A stretch of 64,000 nucleotides of DNA from Bacteroidetes bacterium OLB9 (GTDB taxonomy: Bacteria; Bacteroidota; Bacteroidia; Chitinophagales; Saprospiraceae): assembly GCA_001567255.1 (NCBI GenBank), contig LNBW01000067.1, positions 1 to 64,000 on the forward strand, in the 5' to 3' direction. This document shows, one piece after another, positions 8,597 through 19,100 of the stretch. The position numbers and the translations under genes were made by a program. Below the pieces are notes generated by a model. The model saw only the letters and a list, made by a program, of their open reading frames with translations. It was not told the DNA's origin and searched no databases. Position 1 is the stretch's first letter; each line of letters begins with the position of its first letter.

Positions 8597-9504
8597 AAAA
8601 AACACCATTTTTCTCTATCATCATTGCGACCTACAATCGAGCGCACACCATTCGCACACCGATTGATAGCATCTTGAACCAGACATTTGAAGATTGGGAA
8701 CTGATCATCGTGGATGATGGAAGTACCGATGATACTAAAGAAATTGTCTTATCGTATAACGATCCACGTATCCGGTATGTATGGCAGGAAAATCAAAAGG
8801 AGAGTGCTTCCCGCAATCATGGTATGGACCTCGCTCAAGGCGAATGGATATGCTTTCAGGATAGCGATGACGAATATTTGCCACAGCATCTGGAAATATT
8901 ATATCAAGGTATTCATAATAACCCGGATTACAAAGTCATTAAGTCGGGTATGATTATATCTAAAAATGGAGAAGAAATATACAGAACAGGTCTAAAACCG
9001 GCATCAAAGTACGATTCATTTCCATTTGAATGCTTTCATACTACAGCATTTCATAAAAGTGTGTGTCGCGATATACATTTTAATGAGCAGATTTTCCTAG
9101 GTGAAGATTTTCATTTTCTATTGAAGGTAGGCCAAAATTACCCATTTTTAAATTTACCGACACATACAGGTATCCATAATTACAATCCGCATAGCAGCAA
9201 TATTACAGGAACGAATTATGCGTCCAACTTATCGAATCAAAAACTAGGTCTGGATGACATCCTTACGTGGAACACTCAGTATGTACTACCCTATATTAAA
9301 AGAAAACGTTGTTTAAATCCTATTTTATTATTATCAGGTCATATTAGAAACAAGCCTTCCCAAATCCCTCAAGCCATCCTTCAAAATATCCAAACTTTTT
9401 TACGTTTTCCCGGTGAATATGTACGAACATGGTTGACAATAGTTTATGTCAAGATAGGCGAATGGACCGGTTTTTATCAAACACCGGGTCGCTTTTTGAG
9501 TTGA
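8593..9504 (+). CDS. Glycosyltransferase family 2
   Basis: 303 residues of GT-A fold. The N-terminus has FFSIIIATYNRAHTI, then WELIIVDDGSTDDT, SASRNHGMDLA and the DXD-type metal site FQDSDDEYLP near residue 95. GEDFHFLLKVG near 165 is the acceptor/base region. It probably adds one sugar to the locus glycan in the cytoplasm. Its start overlaps the preceding GT4 gene, so the two are one transcription unit. Its 3' end overlaps the convergent minus-strand GT2 by 56 bp, placing the end of the minus operon inside this gene. Confidence 0.9.
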   Translation: MKKTPFFSIIIATYNRAHTIRTPIDSILNQTFEDWELIIVDDGSTDDTKEIVLSYNDPRIRYVWQENQKESASRNHGMDLAQGEWICFQDSDDEYLPQHLEILYQGIHNNPDYKVIKSGMIISKNGEEIYRTGLKPASKYDSFPFECFHTTAFHKSVCRDIHFNEQIFLGEDFHFLLKVGQNYPFLNLPTHTGIHNYNPHSSNITGTNYASNLSNQKLGLDDILTWNTQYVLPYIKRKRCLNPILLLSGHIRNKPSQIPQAILQNIQTFLRFPGEYVRTWLTIVYVKIGEWTGFYQTPGRFLS

Positions 9505-10375
9505 TTCTAAATAAAAATATAGGCAACATCAGCAATTTTATGACGCGCTTTGCCCAGTAATCTCTTCTAAATATCCATAAGAAATCGTACTCCATAAAAT
9601 CTTTAAAGTACTTCCATTTTCTGATGTAGGGCAATTTATAGCTTAAGGCTAGGGCAAAATGCTTTTTGGCTGCTAATCTCCGATAAAATACGGCTTCTGT
9701 TAGATTGCGGGTAGTATTTTGTCCATGTCTATAATATACCGCAACAGGCTTTTGCTGATCCCCTGTGATGACTTTGCAACTGATGAGCATCCGTAGTATC
9801 AGGTTAGTATCCTGACACTGTTTAAGTTGTTCATCAAAATAACCAACCTTTTCAAAAACGGACTTTCTGAAAGTGACACCAGTTATTGGGATTTGTAATT
9901 TTTGAGCGTTGGTGCTCCACAAATCAATTTCATACTCTGAGACTCCGGGCCCTACCACTTGACCATGCACAAAACTTGCATTCAACTCTTCATAATTGTT
10001 CCCATCTTCATTGATAAACATGATCGGATGTGATATCGCCTCTGCATCCGGGTATCTTTCAAAAAACCTACTATCATCTGCAAACCTTCCTTCCAAAAAA
10101 TAATCATCCGCATCTAAAAAAGCGACAAAATCAAACTTCGCATTTCTAATACCGATATTGCGTGTAGCGCCTGCTCCTTTCACACCTTTATTTCTAAAAA
10201 CTTGTATTCTATGGTCTCTATCAGCCCATTGTTTACAAATCTCATAACTATCGTCTTCAGAACGGTCATCAATCAATAGTATTTCGCCTACTTGTGGAAG
10301 ATTCAAAGCAGATTGAATCGCTTTGTCTAAAAACAAAGCGGCATTAAAAACAGGAATAATTACAGAAATCTTCAC
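9449..10375 (-). CDS. Glycosyltransferase family 2 (last gene of export operon)
   Basis: 308 residues of GT-A fold. Motifs are ISVIIPVFNAALFLDKAI, EILLIDDRSEDDS, GAGATRNIGI and FVAFLDADDYFLEG near residue 90 (DXD). KQCQDTNLILRM follows near 185. A basic, aromatic C-terminal tail may sit on the membrane. It is the distal gene of the minus-strand run that begins at 14121 with wzm and lies 40 bp after the other GT2. The 3' end overlaps the convergent GT2 gene. Donor and acceptor are unknown. Confidence 0.88.
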   Translation of the reverse strand: MKISVIIPVFNAALFLDKAIQSALNLPQVGEILLIDDRSEDDSYEICKQWADRDHRIQVFRNKGVKGAGATRNIGIRNAKFDFVAFLDADDYFLEGRFADDSRFFERYPDAEAISHPIMFINEDGNNYEELNASFVHGQVVGPGVSEYEIDLWSTNAQKLQIPITGVTFRKSVFEKVGYFDEQLKQCQDTNLILRMLISCKVITGDQQKPVAVYYRHGQNTTRNLTEAVFYRRLAAKKHFALALSYKLPYIRKWKYFKDFMEYDFLWIFRRDYWAKRVIKLLMLPIFLFRINSKSDPVFDKNRSIRLS

Positions 10376-10415
10376 GCCTTCACGATTTTTTCATAAACCA
10401 AAAAAAAAGTTAAAC

Positions 10416-11306
10416 TTAATCACCACTACATAATTGACCTAAACGTAAAGATACAGGTTGCCACACATCAATAATCCAATTTTGATAATAATACTGTTTG
10501 CTATTCAACAATTTTACAGTATTCCTTGGAATACGCACAAAAAACGCCCCCATAATAGAGCGAATAAGTAAGATTAATCTTCTAAAGTAACCTTTCTTTT
10601 CTATCCTTTGGTTAAATTGACCTACCAAATATTTCCTTTTCAACATCCAATGTACAGTCAGATATTCTTTTTTTACCAAGTGCCAAATTTTAAGCTCAGG
10701 ATCAAATCCTATTTTATAGCCCATACCTTGAGCTCTGAAATTTAGCTCTGTCTCTTCACCCAAATTCTTGATGCTACCACTCATTCCATATTTGACATCA
10801 AACCCATTCAGATGATTAAGTAGCTTTTTTCTGTATAAAATAACACCACCGGCAGGAATCTGGTACGGACATTCTGATAAAGTCTCGGCAAATACCTCCT
10901 TATCTCCAAATCCTGCTGGTATCCATCTGGGTTTTTCGCCATCATAATAACCGTAATACATGCCGCCAACACAATCAAAATCTTCGTGATAGATGAGATC
11001 TCGTGCTCTTTCTACTAAATCAGGAAATGCTTTAGCATCATCATCAATATATAAAACCCAGTCAGATTTTGCTTGTTGCCATCCTAGATTCCGAGCATAA
11101 CTCAGACCTATTTCACTTTCAAATACATATCTAATATTTCGGTTGTGCTTTGAAAATGATTCTACAATTGCAGATGTGGAATCTGTTGAATTATTATCCA
11201 CAACTATGACCTCTACATCATCTTTTAACTGCAGAACTATAGCATCAAGACATCGCTTTAGTAAATGACTTCTATTGTGTGTACAAATGATGATTGTTAA
11301 AATCAT
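10416..11306 (-). CDS. Glycosyltransferase family 2
   Basis: 296 residues. The N-terminus is ILTIIICTHNRSHLLKRCL, then VEVIVVDNNSTDST, YARNLGWQQA and WVLYIDDDAKAFPD with the DDD metal site near residue 92. NLGEETELNFRAQGMG near 185 is the usual GT2 C-terminal acceptor region. It lies 9 bp downstream of the FkbM gene on the same strand, so it is almost certainly in the same operon. The role is assembly of the exported glycan; the linkage is unknown. Confidence 0.9.
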   Translation of the reverse strand: MILTIIICTHNRSHLLKRCLDAIVLQLKDDVEVIVVDNNSTDSTSAIVESFSKHNRNIRYVFESEIGLSYARNLGWQQAKSDWVLYIDDDAKAFPDLVERARDLIYHEDFDCVGGMYYGYYDGEKPRWIPAGFGDKEVFAETLSECPYQIPAGGVILYRKKLLNHLNGFDVKYGMSGSIKNLGEETELNFRAQGMGYKIGFDPELKIWHLVKKEYLTVHWMLKRKYLVGQFNQRIEKKGYFRRLILLIRSIMGAFFVRIPRNTVKLLNSKQYYYQNWIIDVWQPVSLRLGQLCSGD

Positions 11307-11315
11307 AATAACCTG

Positions 11316-12065
11316 CTATATCTTTATAGCCACTAATGCATTAAAGTGGCTAGGGTGCTCCCATACTCTAAAACCTACGTTGTTCAGTTTTCTTATTATT
11401 TCTTCTTTGAATGAAAACGAACCTAAATGATCATGCAATTCTACATTAATTACATCTACTTTTCCTAACCAGCCTTGGGCGCTTTCATCCATAATAATTG
11501 CTCTTTCTGTCCCTTCTATATCTATTTTTAAATAATCAATTTTGTCAATCTTTAATAAATCAATCAATCCATTCATCGTGATTCCTTTAGCTTTTAATCC
11601 TCCTCTCTGCTCATCAGAGATTTTAAATGAACGAGCATCTTTTCCTGAGTAATTCAATATCGCATCACTTGTATAAATCGCAAGGTTTCTCAAATCTATG
11701 TTTTCAATACCATATGTGTTAGTTTTACCTATTTCATAATTTTCTAAATCCATTTCAACACCATAAATTTTAGCCATTGGAAAATGCAGATGAAAATCCA
11801 ATAAAGTCAACCCAATATTACTCCCTAAATCCACGATTGTTGCGCCCTCAACTAATTTAATCGGAGGCAAATGATATTTATTTACAAAAACATTATAAAA
11901 CACCTTTTCATCACTGTAATTATTTCGAATTATTATCTTTCTTTTATTGCATACAAAAACACTTTTCTTTTTAAAATGAAATGTGATTGCAAACACCAAA
12001 CTCCTACGAAAATGATGACTCCAATTATAAGCAGCTACAAACCTTTTTATCATATTAAACATCAT
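11316..12065 (-). CDS. FkbM family methyltransferase
   Basis: 249 residues with an SAM-dependent methyltransferase core: ATIVDLGSNIGLTLLDF (motif I) near residue 84, KIYGVEMDLENYE (motif II) and the FkbM-typical YLKIDIEGTERAI near 175. FkbM proteins O-methylate sugars or small metabolites. In a Wzm/Wzt locus the likely target is a glycan residue, possibly as an end cap recognised by Wzt; that is inference. The gene overlaps the 3' end of wzt by 11 bp. A basic, aromatic N-terminus could associate with the membrane. Confidence 0.85.
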   Translation of the reverse strand: MMFNMIKRFVAAYNWSHHFRRSLVFAITFHFKKKSVFVCNKRKIIIRNNYSDEKVFYNVFVNKYHLPPIKLVEGATIVDLGSNIGLTLLDFHLHFPMAKIYGVEMDLENYEIGKTNTYGIENIDLRNLAIYTSDAILNYSGKDARSFKISDEQRGGLKAKGITMNGLIDLLKIDKIDYLKIDIEGTERAIIMDESAQGWLGKVDVINVELHDHLGSFSFKEEIIRKLNNVGFRVWEHPSHFNALVAIKI

Positions 12066-13257
12066 AATTCCATCGAGTTTTAAACATCACTTTAGCATCC
12101 TCTCTTATACTTTCAGTACGTGCGACAAAGCCTGTTTGATTGGTTACCACTAATGAAAGTACATTACACACTTCATCAATCTTACGTGACATATCTTTAC
12201 CGATCCATATCGAAAAATGGTATATACCTGGTGTAATATTTACATTTTGAATCAACACCTTAGCTACTTTACCGGACTTAACTTGATTTCTACTGCTGAA
12301 GTCATCACGATTGATTAAATGTGCAATTAATTGATCTTGTTGATTGAATATATTTACGTTTAATATAAAATCTTGATCTTTAATGAGCTTATCAAATCTT
12401 ATTGTAATTGTAATATCTTCACCTATATCAATCAAATTTTTATCTAAAAAAACTTCTTTTATCAATTGATTTTCTTCACTTTCTGGTCTAATGAATTGAT
12501 TGCTCAAGCTGATTTGTTGATCATTCAAATACATTTCTACTACCTGATCAAGTTGACCCAATGCCTTTAAAACTCCGGCATCTATCCATAATCCTTTTTG
12601 ACAAAGTTTCTTTAAATAAGATAAATCATGACTCACAAATACTATAGTTTTGCCTAACTCCCGACTCACTTCATCCATCTTACCGATACATTTCTGCTGA
12701 AAAGCAACATCACCTACCGCAAGTACTTCGTCTATTAGTATAATCTCCGCATCCAAATGAGCTGCTACTGAAAACGCAAGTCGCATTTGCATGCCACTCG
12801 AATAGTGCTTTAAAGGCGTATCAATAAAGTCACTAACGCCAGAAAAACTTACTATTTCATTAAATTTAGCGTTGATTTCATGACGCTTCATGCCCATGAT
12901 GCTCCCATTAAAATAGATATTTTCTCTTCCGGTCAGCTCTGGATGAAAGCCTGTCCCTACCTCAAGCAAACTTGCTACTCTACCCCGAAGGATAACTTCT
13001 CCTTTAGATGGTGGTGTAATACGCGATAAGATTTTGAGTAGTGTAGATTTTCCTGCGCCATTTCTACCTATAATGCCTATCGATTCTCCCGGTTGTACTG
13101 AAAAACAAACATCTTGTAATGCCCAGAATAGTGCTGCGTCTTGTCGATTGCACCTAGCAGAGAAAGTCGTCAATGAATCCCTTAAACTCTTATATCGCTT
13201 GTCTTGCCCTTTGCGATATTCTTTCCAAACTCCTTTGACTTCTATGGCTGGTTTCAT
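12055..13257 (-). CDS. wzt: Polysaccharide ABC exporter, ATP-binding subunit
   Basis: 400 residues. The first ~240 form an ABC ATPase: IIGRNGAGKSTLLK (Walker A) near residue 77, the signature YSSGMQMRLA near 155, IILIDEVLAVGD (Walker B) near 178 and the switch VFVSHDLSYL. The remaining ~150 residues match the Wzt C-terminal carbohydrate-binding beta-sandwich (NQFIRPESEEN onward) used to recognise capped O-polysaccharide. With the Wzm-type permease 21 bp upstream it drives export of an undecaprenyl-linked glycan across the inner membrane. The presence of the C-terminal domain argues for substrate-specific export. Confidence 0.92.
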   Translation of the reverse strand: MKPAIEVKGVWKEYRKGQDKRYKSLRDSLTTFSARCNRQDAALFWALQDVCFSVQPGESIGIIGRNGAGKSTLLKILSRITPPSKGEVILRGRVASLLEVGTGFHPELTGRENIYFNGSIMGMKRHEINAKFNEIVSFSGVSDFIDTPLKHYSSGMQMRLAFSVAAHLDAEIILIDEVLAVGDVAFQQKCIGKMDEVSRELGKTIVFVSHDLSYLKKLCQKGLWIDAGVLKALGQLDQVVEMYLNDQQISLSNQFIRPESEENQLIKEVFLDKNLIDIGEDITITIRFDKLIKDQDFILNVNIFNQQDQLIAHLINRDDFSSRNQVKSGKVAKVLIQNVNITPGIYHFSIWIGKDMSRKIDEVCNVLSLVVTNQTGFVARTESIREDAKVMFKTRWNYDV

Positions 13258-13278
13258 ATAATCTGTCGTTAATTGGGC

Positions 13279-14121
13279 TTAAACAATATCAGCAAAATAA
13301 GCCTCCATACGCCTAAATACATACATACCTAAAAGGTATAAAGTAATAAGTATCAAGGGTAAATGCCATGACATATTGCCCATAATTTCTAACTGACCAT
13401 CTGTGAGGACGTTTCGAATAGTCTGAATGGCGTAATGGAGCGGGTTGAGATGAAGTATGGTTTGCAGTATCGGCTGGCTAAACTGCTTACTGTCAAACAT
13501 CACCGGCGTAATAAAAAACAAACTTTGTATCAAAAATGGAAGTGCATAACGTACATCCCGATATTTGACGTTGATCGCCGACAATAAGGTACCTATACCA
13601 AAGGCTGTCACAATGGTAATCATCCACGCTAATAAAAAACTGACTAAAACAGCCGTCATTGGAAAATCAAACCCTTCAGTATAATGGTACCACCATCCTA
13701 TACCCACAAATAATACGATGCTAATCATATAATCAAATGACGCTGTTAGAATAGATGAAAGCGGGATAATCAGTCTGGGGAAATATATTTTTCTTATGAT
13801 ATTGGCATTGGACACCATTGAATTGGCCGCACCACTTACAGATTGACTAAAAAGATTCCATATTAATAACCCACTTAGATAAAAAATCGGAACTGGAATT
13901 ATGCCGGTTTCTAATCCTAATCCTTTGGATAGCACTAACACTAAGATGATCATCATTGCAAGTGGCTGTATCAACGTCCACATCACGCCTAAAAATGCTT
14001 GCTTATATCTAACTTTCAGTTCTTTCCATGTAAAAAAATAAAGAAGTTCTCTGTATCGCCAGAGTTCCTTCCACCCGATTGAAAAACCGGAAACGGGCTT
14101 TATGATTATTTCATTAGACAA
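13279..14121 (-). CDS. wzm: Polysaccharide ABC exporter, permease subunit
   Basis: 280 residues of the ABC-2 permease family, with an N-terminal amphipathic segment (WKELWRYRELLYFFTWKELK), the ABC-2 start VRYKQAFLGVMW and about six hydrophobic helices. PLHYAIQTIRNVL near residue 235 is characteristic of O-antigen/teichoic-acid exporters. It is the first gene of the five-gene minus-strand operon and partners Wzt. Its length matches the family. The start ATG lies about 20 bp from a TAnnTTTG box. Confidence 0.92.
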   Translation of the reverse strand: MSNEIIIKPVSGFSIGWKELWRYRELLYFFTWKELKVRYKQAFLGVMWTLIQPLAMMIILVLVLSKGLGLETGIIPVPIFYLSGLLIWNLFSQSVSGAANSMVSNANIIRKIYFPRLIIPLSSILTASFDYMISIVLFVGIGWWYHYTEGFDFPMTAVLVSFLLAWMITIVTAFGIGTLLSAINVKYRDVRYALPFLIQSLFFITPVMFDSKQFSQPILQTILHLNPLHYAIQTIRNVLTDGQLEIMGNMSWHLPLILITLYLLGMYVFRRMEAYFADIV

Positions 14122-14141
14122 TATACGTCATTTAAGCTTTG

Positions 14142-14149
14142 CAAAGATA
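14142..14149 (-). promoter_or_regulatory. -7 box of the wzm-wzt operon
   Basis: The minus strand reads TATCTTTG, a perfect TAnnTTTG, about 20 bp upstream of the wzm ATG. I see no TTG at the ideal -33 spacing. Confidence 0.55.
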
Positions 14150-14694
14150 AAATAAAATCACAAAGGCTATGCGACTCAATCTAATAATTGATCCTGCTTG
14201 CAATCTCAAAACACCGATTTCCTCTAGTTGGAATATTTCTAACTTCGATTATCCAGACGATATACTTTATTTATTTCAAAAAACAAAACACCTTTTATTA
14301 TTTTATCCTTGCTACTAAATAATGGAGATTCAATTTCCAAGTGTGATCATAAAATATGCAAAATGATTGGGTTTGCCATATGCATTTAATTAAGGCAACA
14401 TCTATTTTTATACAGCTTGAATTCAACTACATAAAAAATTAAAAAACATCGTTTATTTTTTCTTTTCAATCTTATCTAATATATTTGTATTTGTGATTGT
14501 CTTATATCCGGATAGCTAAGTACATAAGCCAAATCACACTAGGTCTCTTTAAAATTTTAGAATTTACATTTTCCTTTTAAGAAAGCAGAAACTATCTATA
14601 TCTATTCATACGTAGGTTTAGCTATAGTTTTTTTGTATTTATTCATTTTTTAAAAAAATAGTATTTATGTCAGTTTTTACTTCAGTAGAAAAAT
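14150..14694. other. Non-coding divergent region
   Basis: About 545 bp of very A/T-rich DNA between wzm and the glycine-rich protein gene. It holds a plausible plus-strand -7 box TATATTTG at 14480-14487, which would give a leader of roughly 170-200 nt. I see no open frame or RNA gene that I can support. Confidence 0.5.
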
Positions 14695-16050
14695 TTGTTT
14701 TTTTCATTGATTTTATGCTTTTTAAGCACTTACAGTATCTATGGACAAGATACATATGAATTTAATACTCCAGGTGAGCACACATTTACAATTCCTGAAA
14801 ATGTCAACTCTGTCAAAATCGAAGCTTGGGGTGCAGGCGGAGAAGGTGGCTTTTCATATTATACATCATTCTTTGGTTTAACAATTTTCGCAAAAGGTGA
14901 AGGTGGAGGCGGAGGTGCTTATTCTCAATCTACTGTGAGTGTCCTACCTGGTGATGTGTTGCAAATCTATGTCGGTGCTGGCGGTGGCGATAAAGGCAAT
15001 GGCAGAGGAGGTAAGCAAAGAGGAGATTCTACTTTTGTGTCTAGCAACATTGGTGGAAGCCCTACAGTCTTAGTTTTAGCTAAGGGTGGCTTAGCTGGAG
15101 ATGGTGCTTTAACCCAGTCAAATCCAAATGATGGAAGATATTTAAGAGGAGGACAAGCTGATGAAGGTATCGGAGATGTAAAGTATTCAGGTGGTAATGG
15201 ATCCACTTACGGAGGTAGCAGCAGAGATGATTTAGTATCTGGTGGCGGCGGTGGTGCTGCAGGTACTGGTGGCGATGGTAGTCATGCAGGCAGTCCCACT
15301 AATGATACACCTGGCAGTGGCAGTACAGGTGGCGGTGATGGAGGTGCGGGTGTCAACACACCTGATAGAAACAATCCGAGTGATGGAGGTGATGGAGATT
15401 TTCCAGGTGGCGGAGGCGGAGGCGCTAAAAATGGATTAAATAATACAACATATTATGGAGGAAGAGGTGGCCACGGACAGGTTATTATAACAACTTATAT
15501 GACTCCACTTAATATCGTACTAAAAGATATTTTTGTTAAAAATTCAGGCTTGATCAATATTGTCAGCTGGGAAACTGCCCATGAAGATGGAGGCGATAGT
15601 TTTGAGGTAGAACGCAGTGCTAATGGTAAACATTTTGAAAAGATATCATTTATACCTGCAAAAAGAAATAATCACGGCAACCGATATACCTTTATAGACG
15701 AAAATGCACTTCCGGGTATCAATTATTATAGATTGAAACTGGTAAATGTAGATGGATCCATTTTCAAAAGTGGAATTGTAAGTGCTGTTCGAAATATCGA
15801 TTATGAAACATGGGAATTAGCCGCTTATCCTAATCCGGTAAGTGATCTTCTTAATATCAATATTTCCGGTCAATCTCATGGTGCACATCATACCACAATT
15901 GTTGATATGTCAGGAAAAATAATGTATGAACATGAATCCAGTCAGCCAGAATCGTTGACGGTCAATATGATGGGATGGCCTTCAGGTATGTATATGGTTC
16001 AGAGTGCAAATGATAAAGAAGTAAAATCAATAAAAGTCAATAAACAATAA
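14695..16050 (+). CDS. Glycine-rich secreted protein with T9SS type A signal
   Basis: 451 residues. After a hydrophobic signal segment ending ...SIYGQ, a beta-type stretch (FTIPENVNSVKIEAWGAGG) leads into a glycine-rich region (residues ~60-255) with many GGGGG, GGDG and GGAG runs. Then comes a fibronectin-like section (NIVSWETAHEDGGDSFEVER) and a C-terminal type IX sorting domain (AYPNPVSDLLNI near 380). It is probably exported by the T9SS and anchored on the surface. The called start is TTG. An ATG at 14667 gives MSVFTSVEKFVF and would join this frame if the T7 run at 14698-14704 were T6, making a better signal peptide. Ligand and role are unknown. Confidence 0.8.
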   Translation: MFFSLILCFLSTYSIYGQDTYEFNTPGEHTFTIPENVNSVKIEAWGAGGEGGFSYYTSFFGLTIFAKGEGGGGGAYSQSTVSVLPGDVLQIYVGAGGGDKGNGRGGKQRGDSTFVSSNIGGSPTVLVLAKGGLAGDGALTQSNPNDGRYLRGGQADEGIGDVKYSGGNGSTYGGSSRDDLVSGGGGGAAGTGGDGSHAGSPTNDTPGSGSTGGGDGGAGVNTPDRNNPSDGGDGDFPGGGGGGAKNGLNNTTYYGGRGGHGQVIITTYMTPLNIVLKDIFVKNSGLINIVSWETAHEDGGDSFEVERSANGKHFEKISFIPAKRNNHGNRYTFIDENALPGINYYRLKLVNVDGSIFKSGIVSAVRNIDYETWELAAYPNPVSDLLNINISGQSHGAHHTTIVDMSGKIMYEHESSQPESLTVNMMGWPSGMYMVQSANDKEVKSIKVNKQ

Positions 16051-16090
16051 ATGTAAAGATTTGATTCTTTATAGGTGTTCCTTGATGATT

Positions 16091-16140
16091 TTAGGGCGCA
16101 AAGCAGACATTTATACTGCTATGCGCCCTAAATATTTTTT
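16091..16140. terminator. Bidirectional intrinsic terminator
   Basis: The long inverted repeat TTAGGGCGCA...TGCGCCCTAA, with an inner AGCAG/CTGCT pair, is followed on the plus strand by ATATTTTTT. It separates the convergent glycine-rich gene and the sortase gene. Confidence 0.85.
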
Positions 16141-16191
16141 AAAATTTATCTATGTTTTTAAGAAAAACTATCCTTGTGCTAACTATATAAC

Positions 16192-19100
16192 TTAACGCAT
16201 AATCACCAGCTTGCCAAACCCATCCTTGAAAAAACCATCTATCTTCTTATTACTAAAACTATCATACTGGCTACCGTCTTTTTTACGGAAATTCACCTTA
16301 TACAAGTAAACGCCATTAGCAAGCTTACTGCCAAACTCATCCGTACCATTCCATTTAAAGGTCGTTCTATTAAGACCAGCATGAATCGGACCTAACTCCT
16401 CTTGCGTAATTTCTCTGACTACCCGACCTGATAGTGTAAATATGCTAATGGATACATTTTCCGGAACTTCACTTCCTGTCAGTGTAAAAATAAACTGAGT
16501 AGAAGAAGAAAAAGGATTTGGATAGTTCAAAACATTACTTACTGACTGAGCAGTAATCACTCTAAATCCTACCGACTTAGGGTTATCTCCTGATTTATTG
16601 CCTGAAGCATCCACACCCTGGACAACAAGTCTGTAAAGACCATCTTTTAGATTGGGTTTAAAATATAACTTTGCTTCCTTTTCTGTAGAAGAAGCCGGTA
16701 CGAACCTTACATCCGGATCGTTGACATCTATGACTAAAAAATTATTTCTACCAGTATCTATTTTGACCTCAAAAGCAGACGGATTAGTAATAGGCAATAA
16801 ATTATTGTCATCATAGAGTCTGACACAAATTTCAGGTGTAGGCGAAACAATATCACCATCCATAATCTGAATTCCATCAAACGTAACATTAAGGATTGGA
16901 TTGTCATTATCCTTGGCTACGCCAAACTGGAATGTTAGGATATTATTGAAAGTATGCAATTCCGGTTGGTCTAGGTCAGGATTAATTTCTATGACAACTT
17001 TGCCTACGTTAATAGTTCCTATTCCTACATCAAAAGTGATGACATCATCAATAGTGGCACCAGCTTTAAGAGGAGCTAGGCGTTTAAATCCTGAAATGAC
17101 ATCATTATCATTGGTCGAAAAAGAATACTTGACCAGGATACTGTCCATATCGATGAAATTGACATTTTTAACCTGGTAGTGTGTCTGAAATTTATCTCCT
17201 TGATAAATGGTTTGCTGTGTGATATCAGGTTCATTTTTAACAAAGGATATGGCCGCATCCGGTAGTGCGTCGTAAGATATCCGCCAGAATTTTAAATCCG
17301 GTGACACCCTTGTCAAACTATCAGTAGTATGAGTACCCAAATAAAAATAGTTATGCCCGTCCAGCGATACTTCTTTATTGGTTCTGATCAGAGAATCTAC
17401 AAGTATTGAGTTGCCATTATTATCACCAACATAGAAGTTGATATAAGCATCTTTTTGGCCAACCAAACCATCAAACCGATATTTTAACTGTTTGACTTGT
17501 TGTACTGGTCCAAATGGGAAACTGTGAAATTCACCTCCTTGCGTCCTATGATACATGGTGGCGGTATTTTCAACTACATCATTGATGGTGGTTGCTACTT
17601 CCTCTGCTATAAGTCCGTCATTATAATTCATCTGCATGATATACGGCACTGAACCTAGTTGCTCTAATTCCCTTACACGCTTCGCTCCAAGTTTTTCCAG
17701 AGCCGAAAATAGATTCCTGCCATAAATCAACGAATCTGCTGCCCATTCTTCTGGTCTGTAGTTTGATTTAGCATTTTTTTGTATCGTATATACCGTCAAA
17801 AACTTCCCTTCTTTGACTTGGTTTTCTAAAAATTCTACAGCTTTTTGACGATTTTCAGGCGTATCTGTTTTGTAAGCAAAAACCGTCAAGTTTTTACTTG
17901 TTGGATTATAACTACCATAAAGTCCTCCAGGAGGTACTACTGGTTCCCAAAAATCAAGATCGTTATTAATTACAAATGCAATTCCGGCATCCATAAAATC
18001 CCAAGCACGTGTACTTCCATAATTTACATTGTTCACGATATAACCTGGTCGGTCATCAGGATTCCAGATGCTGTTTTTTACTTTTACGCTTAAATAATTT
18101 AAACCATACTGCAATTTCCTATTGGTCTTTTCACTGATGGTCATATCTGATAAATCATTCTGAGTAAACTGGAAGAAATGACTTTGATTCCAACCTTCTT
18201 CTTCATCTGGCAAATAGGCAAAAGATGCGTTTGACCATTTAAAACCTTCCGTCGCTGTACTGTCAGGGCTAACTCTCCAGTAATACACTCTATCAGCTAC
18301 AAGACCTGTTTTAGGCTTGTATTCGATTAAGCCACCTTCGGATTGCTCCTTACCTACCTCAAGCAATGGACTATTAAAGTACGCTGTAGTATCGATCTGG
18401 AACACATAGGTACTTTGTTTTAATGGTGCAGAACTGGTAGAAGCTTTTAACACAAAATGTTCTGCTGTATTGATCATCGCAAAGTTTGGTGGATATACAG
18501 TGGTTGCATAATTATCTGAGACATAAAATTCAAACCCTCTACCATCAAAAAGTTTATTGTTTTGGGCTGCTACCGGCTGCGGAGTTTCTTTGATGATACC
18601 ACCCGGATTGATCTCAGCCAGCAATATATTTTTACCGACTGATGCTTGTCCATAATTGTGCAATGTGATTTTCATGCTCTTACGATTAGCAATCGGACCT
18701 AGATTCAGATAAATAGTATCAACTATGGTTCCATCAGCCACCTGATGATAGAATACTACGTGCACACTATCCTCCACAGAAGCACCTAAATTGACTGCGT
18801 CGAGTTGAACCTCGTAATGCTCCAGTCCTGCCTGCACAGTACCAGGTAGTGTTTTAACTGAAGTCACATCAAAAAGGTAATCAGGAGCGTCATAAAGGTG
18901 CAATTTTAATGCCGGATCACCATGATAAGTCAACTGAGCATATAATGCTAGTGCTCCTCCGGTAGCCGTTCTGTTGGCATTAGCCGCATACTTCAAGGCA
19001 TCCCCTAGGCTTTTGGTTCTGTCCTTATTGAATATGTAATCATAAAAAGTATAGGCATATTTGCTAAGGTCTCTAATAAATGCCGTTCCGGTGGAAGCTA

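Noticed and set aside
14695..14700. TTG as the true start of the glycine-rich protein
   Set aside because: Kept as the written start but not trusted: an upstream ATG with a one-base T-run correction gives a better signal peptide.
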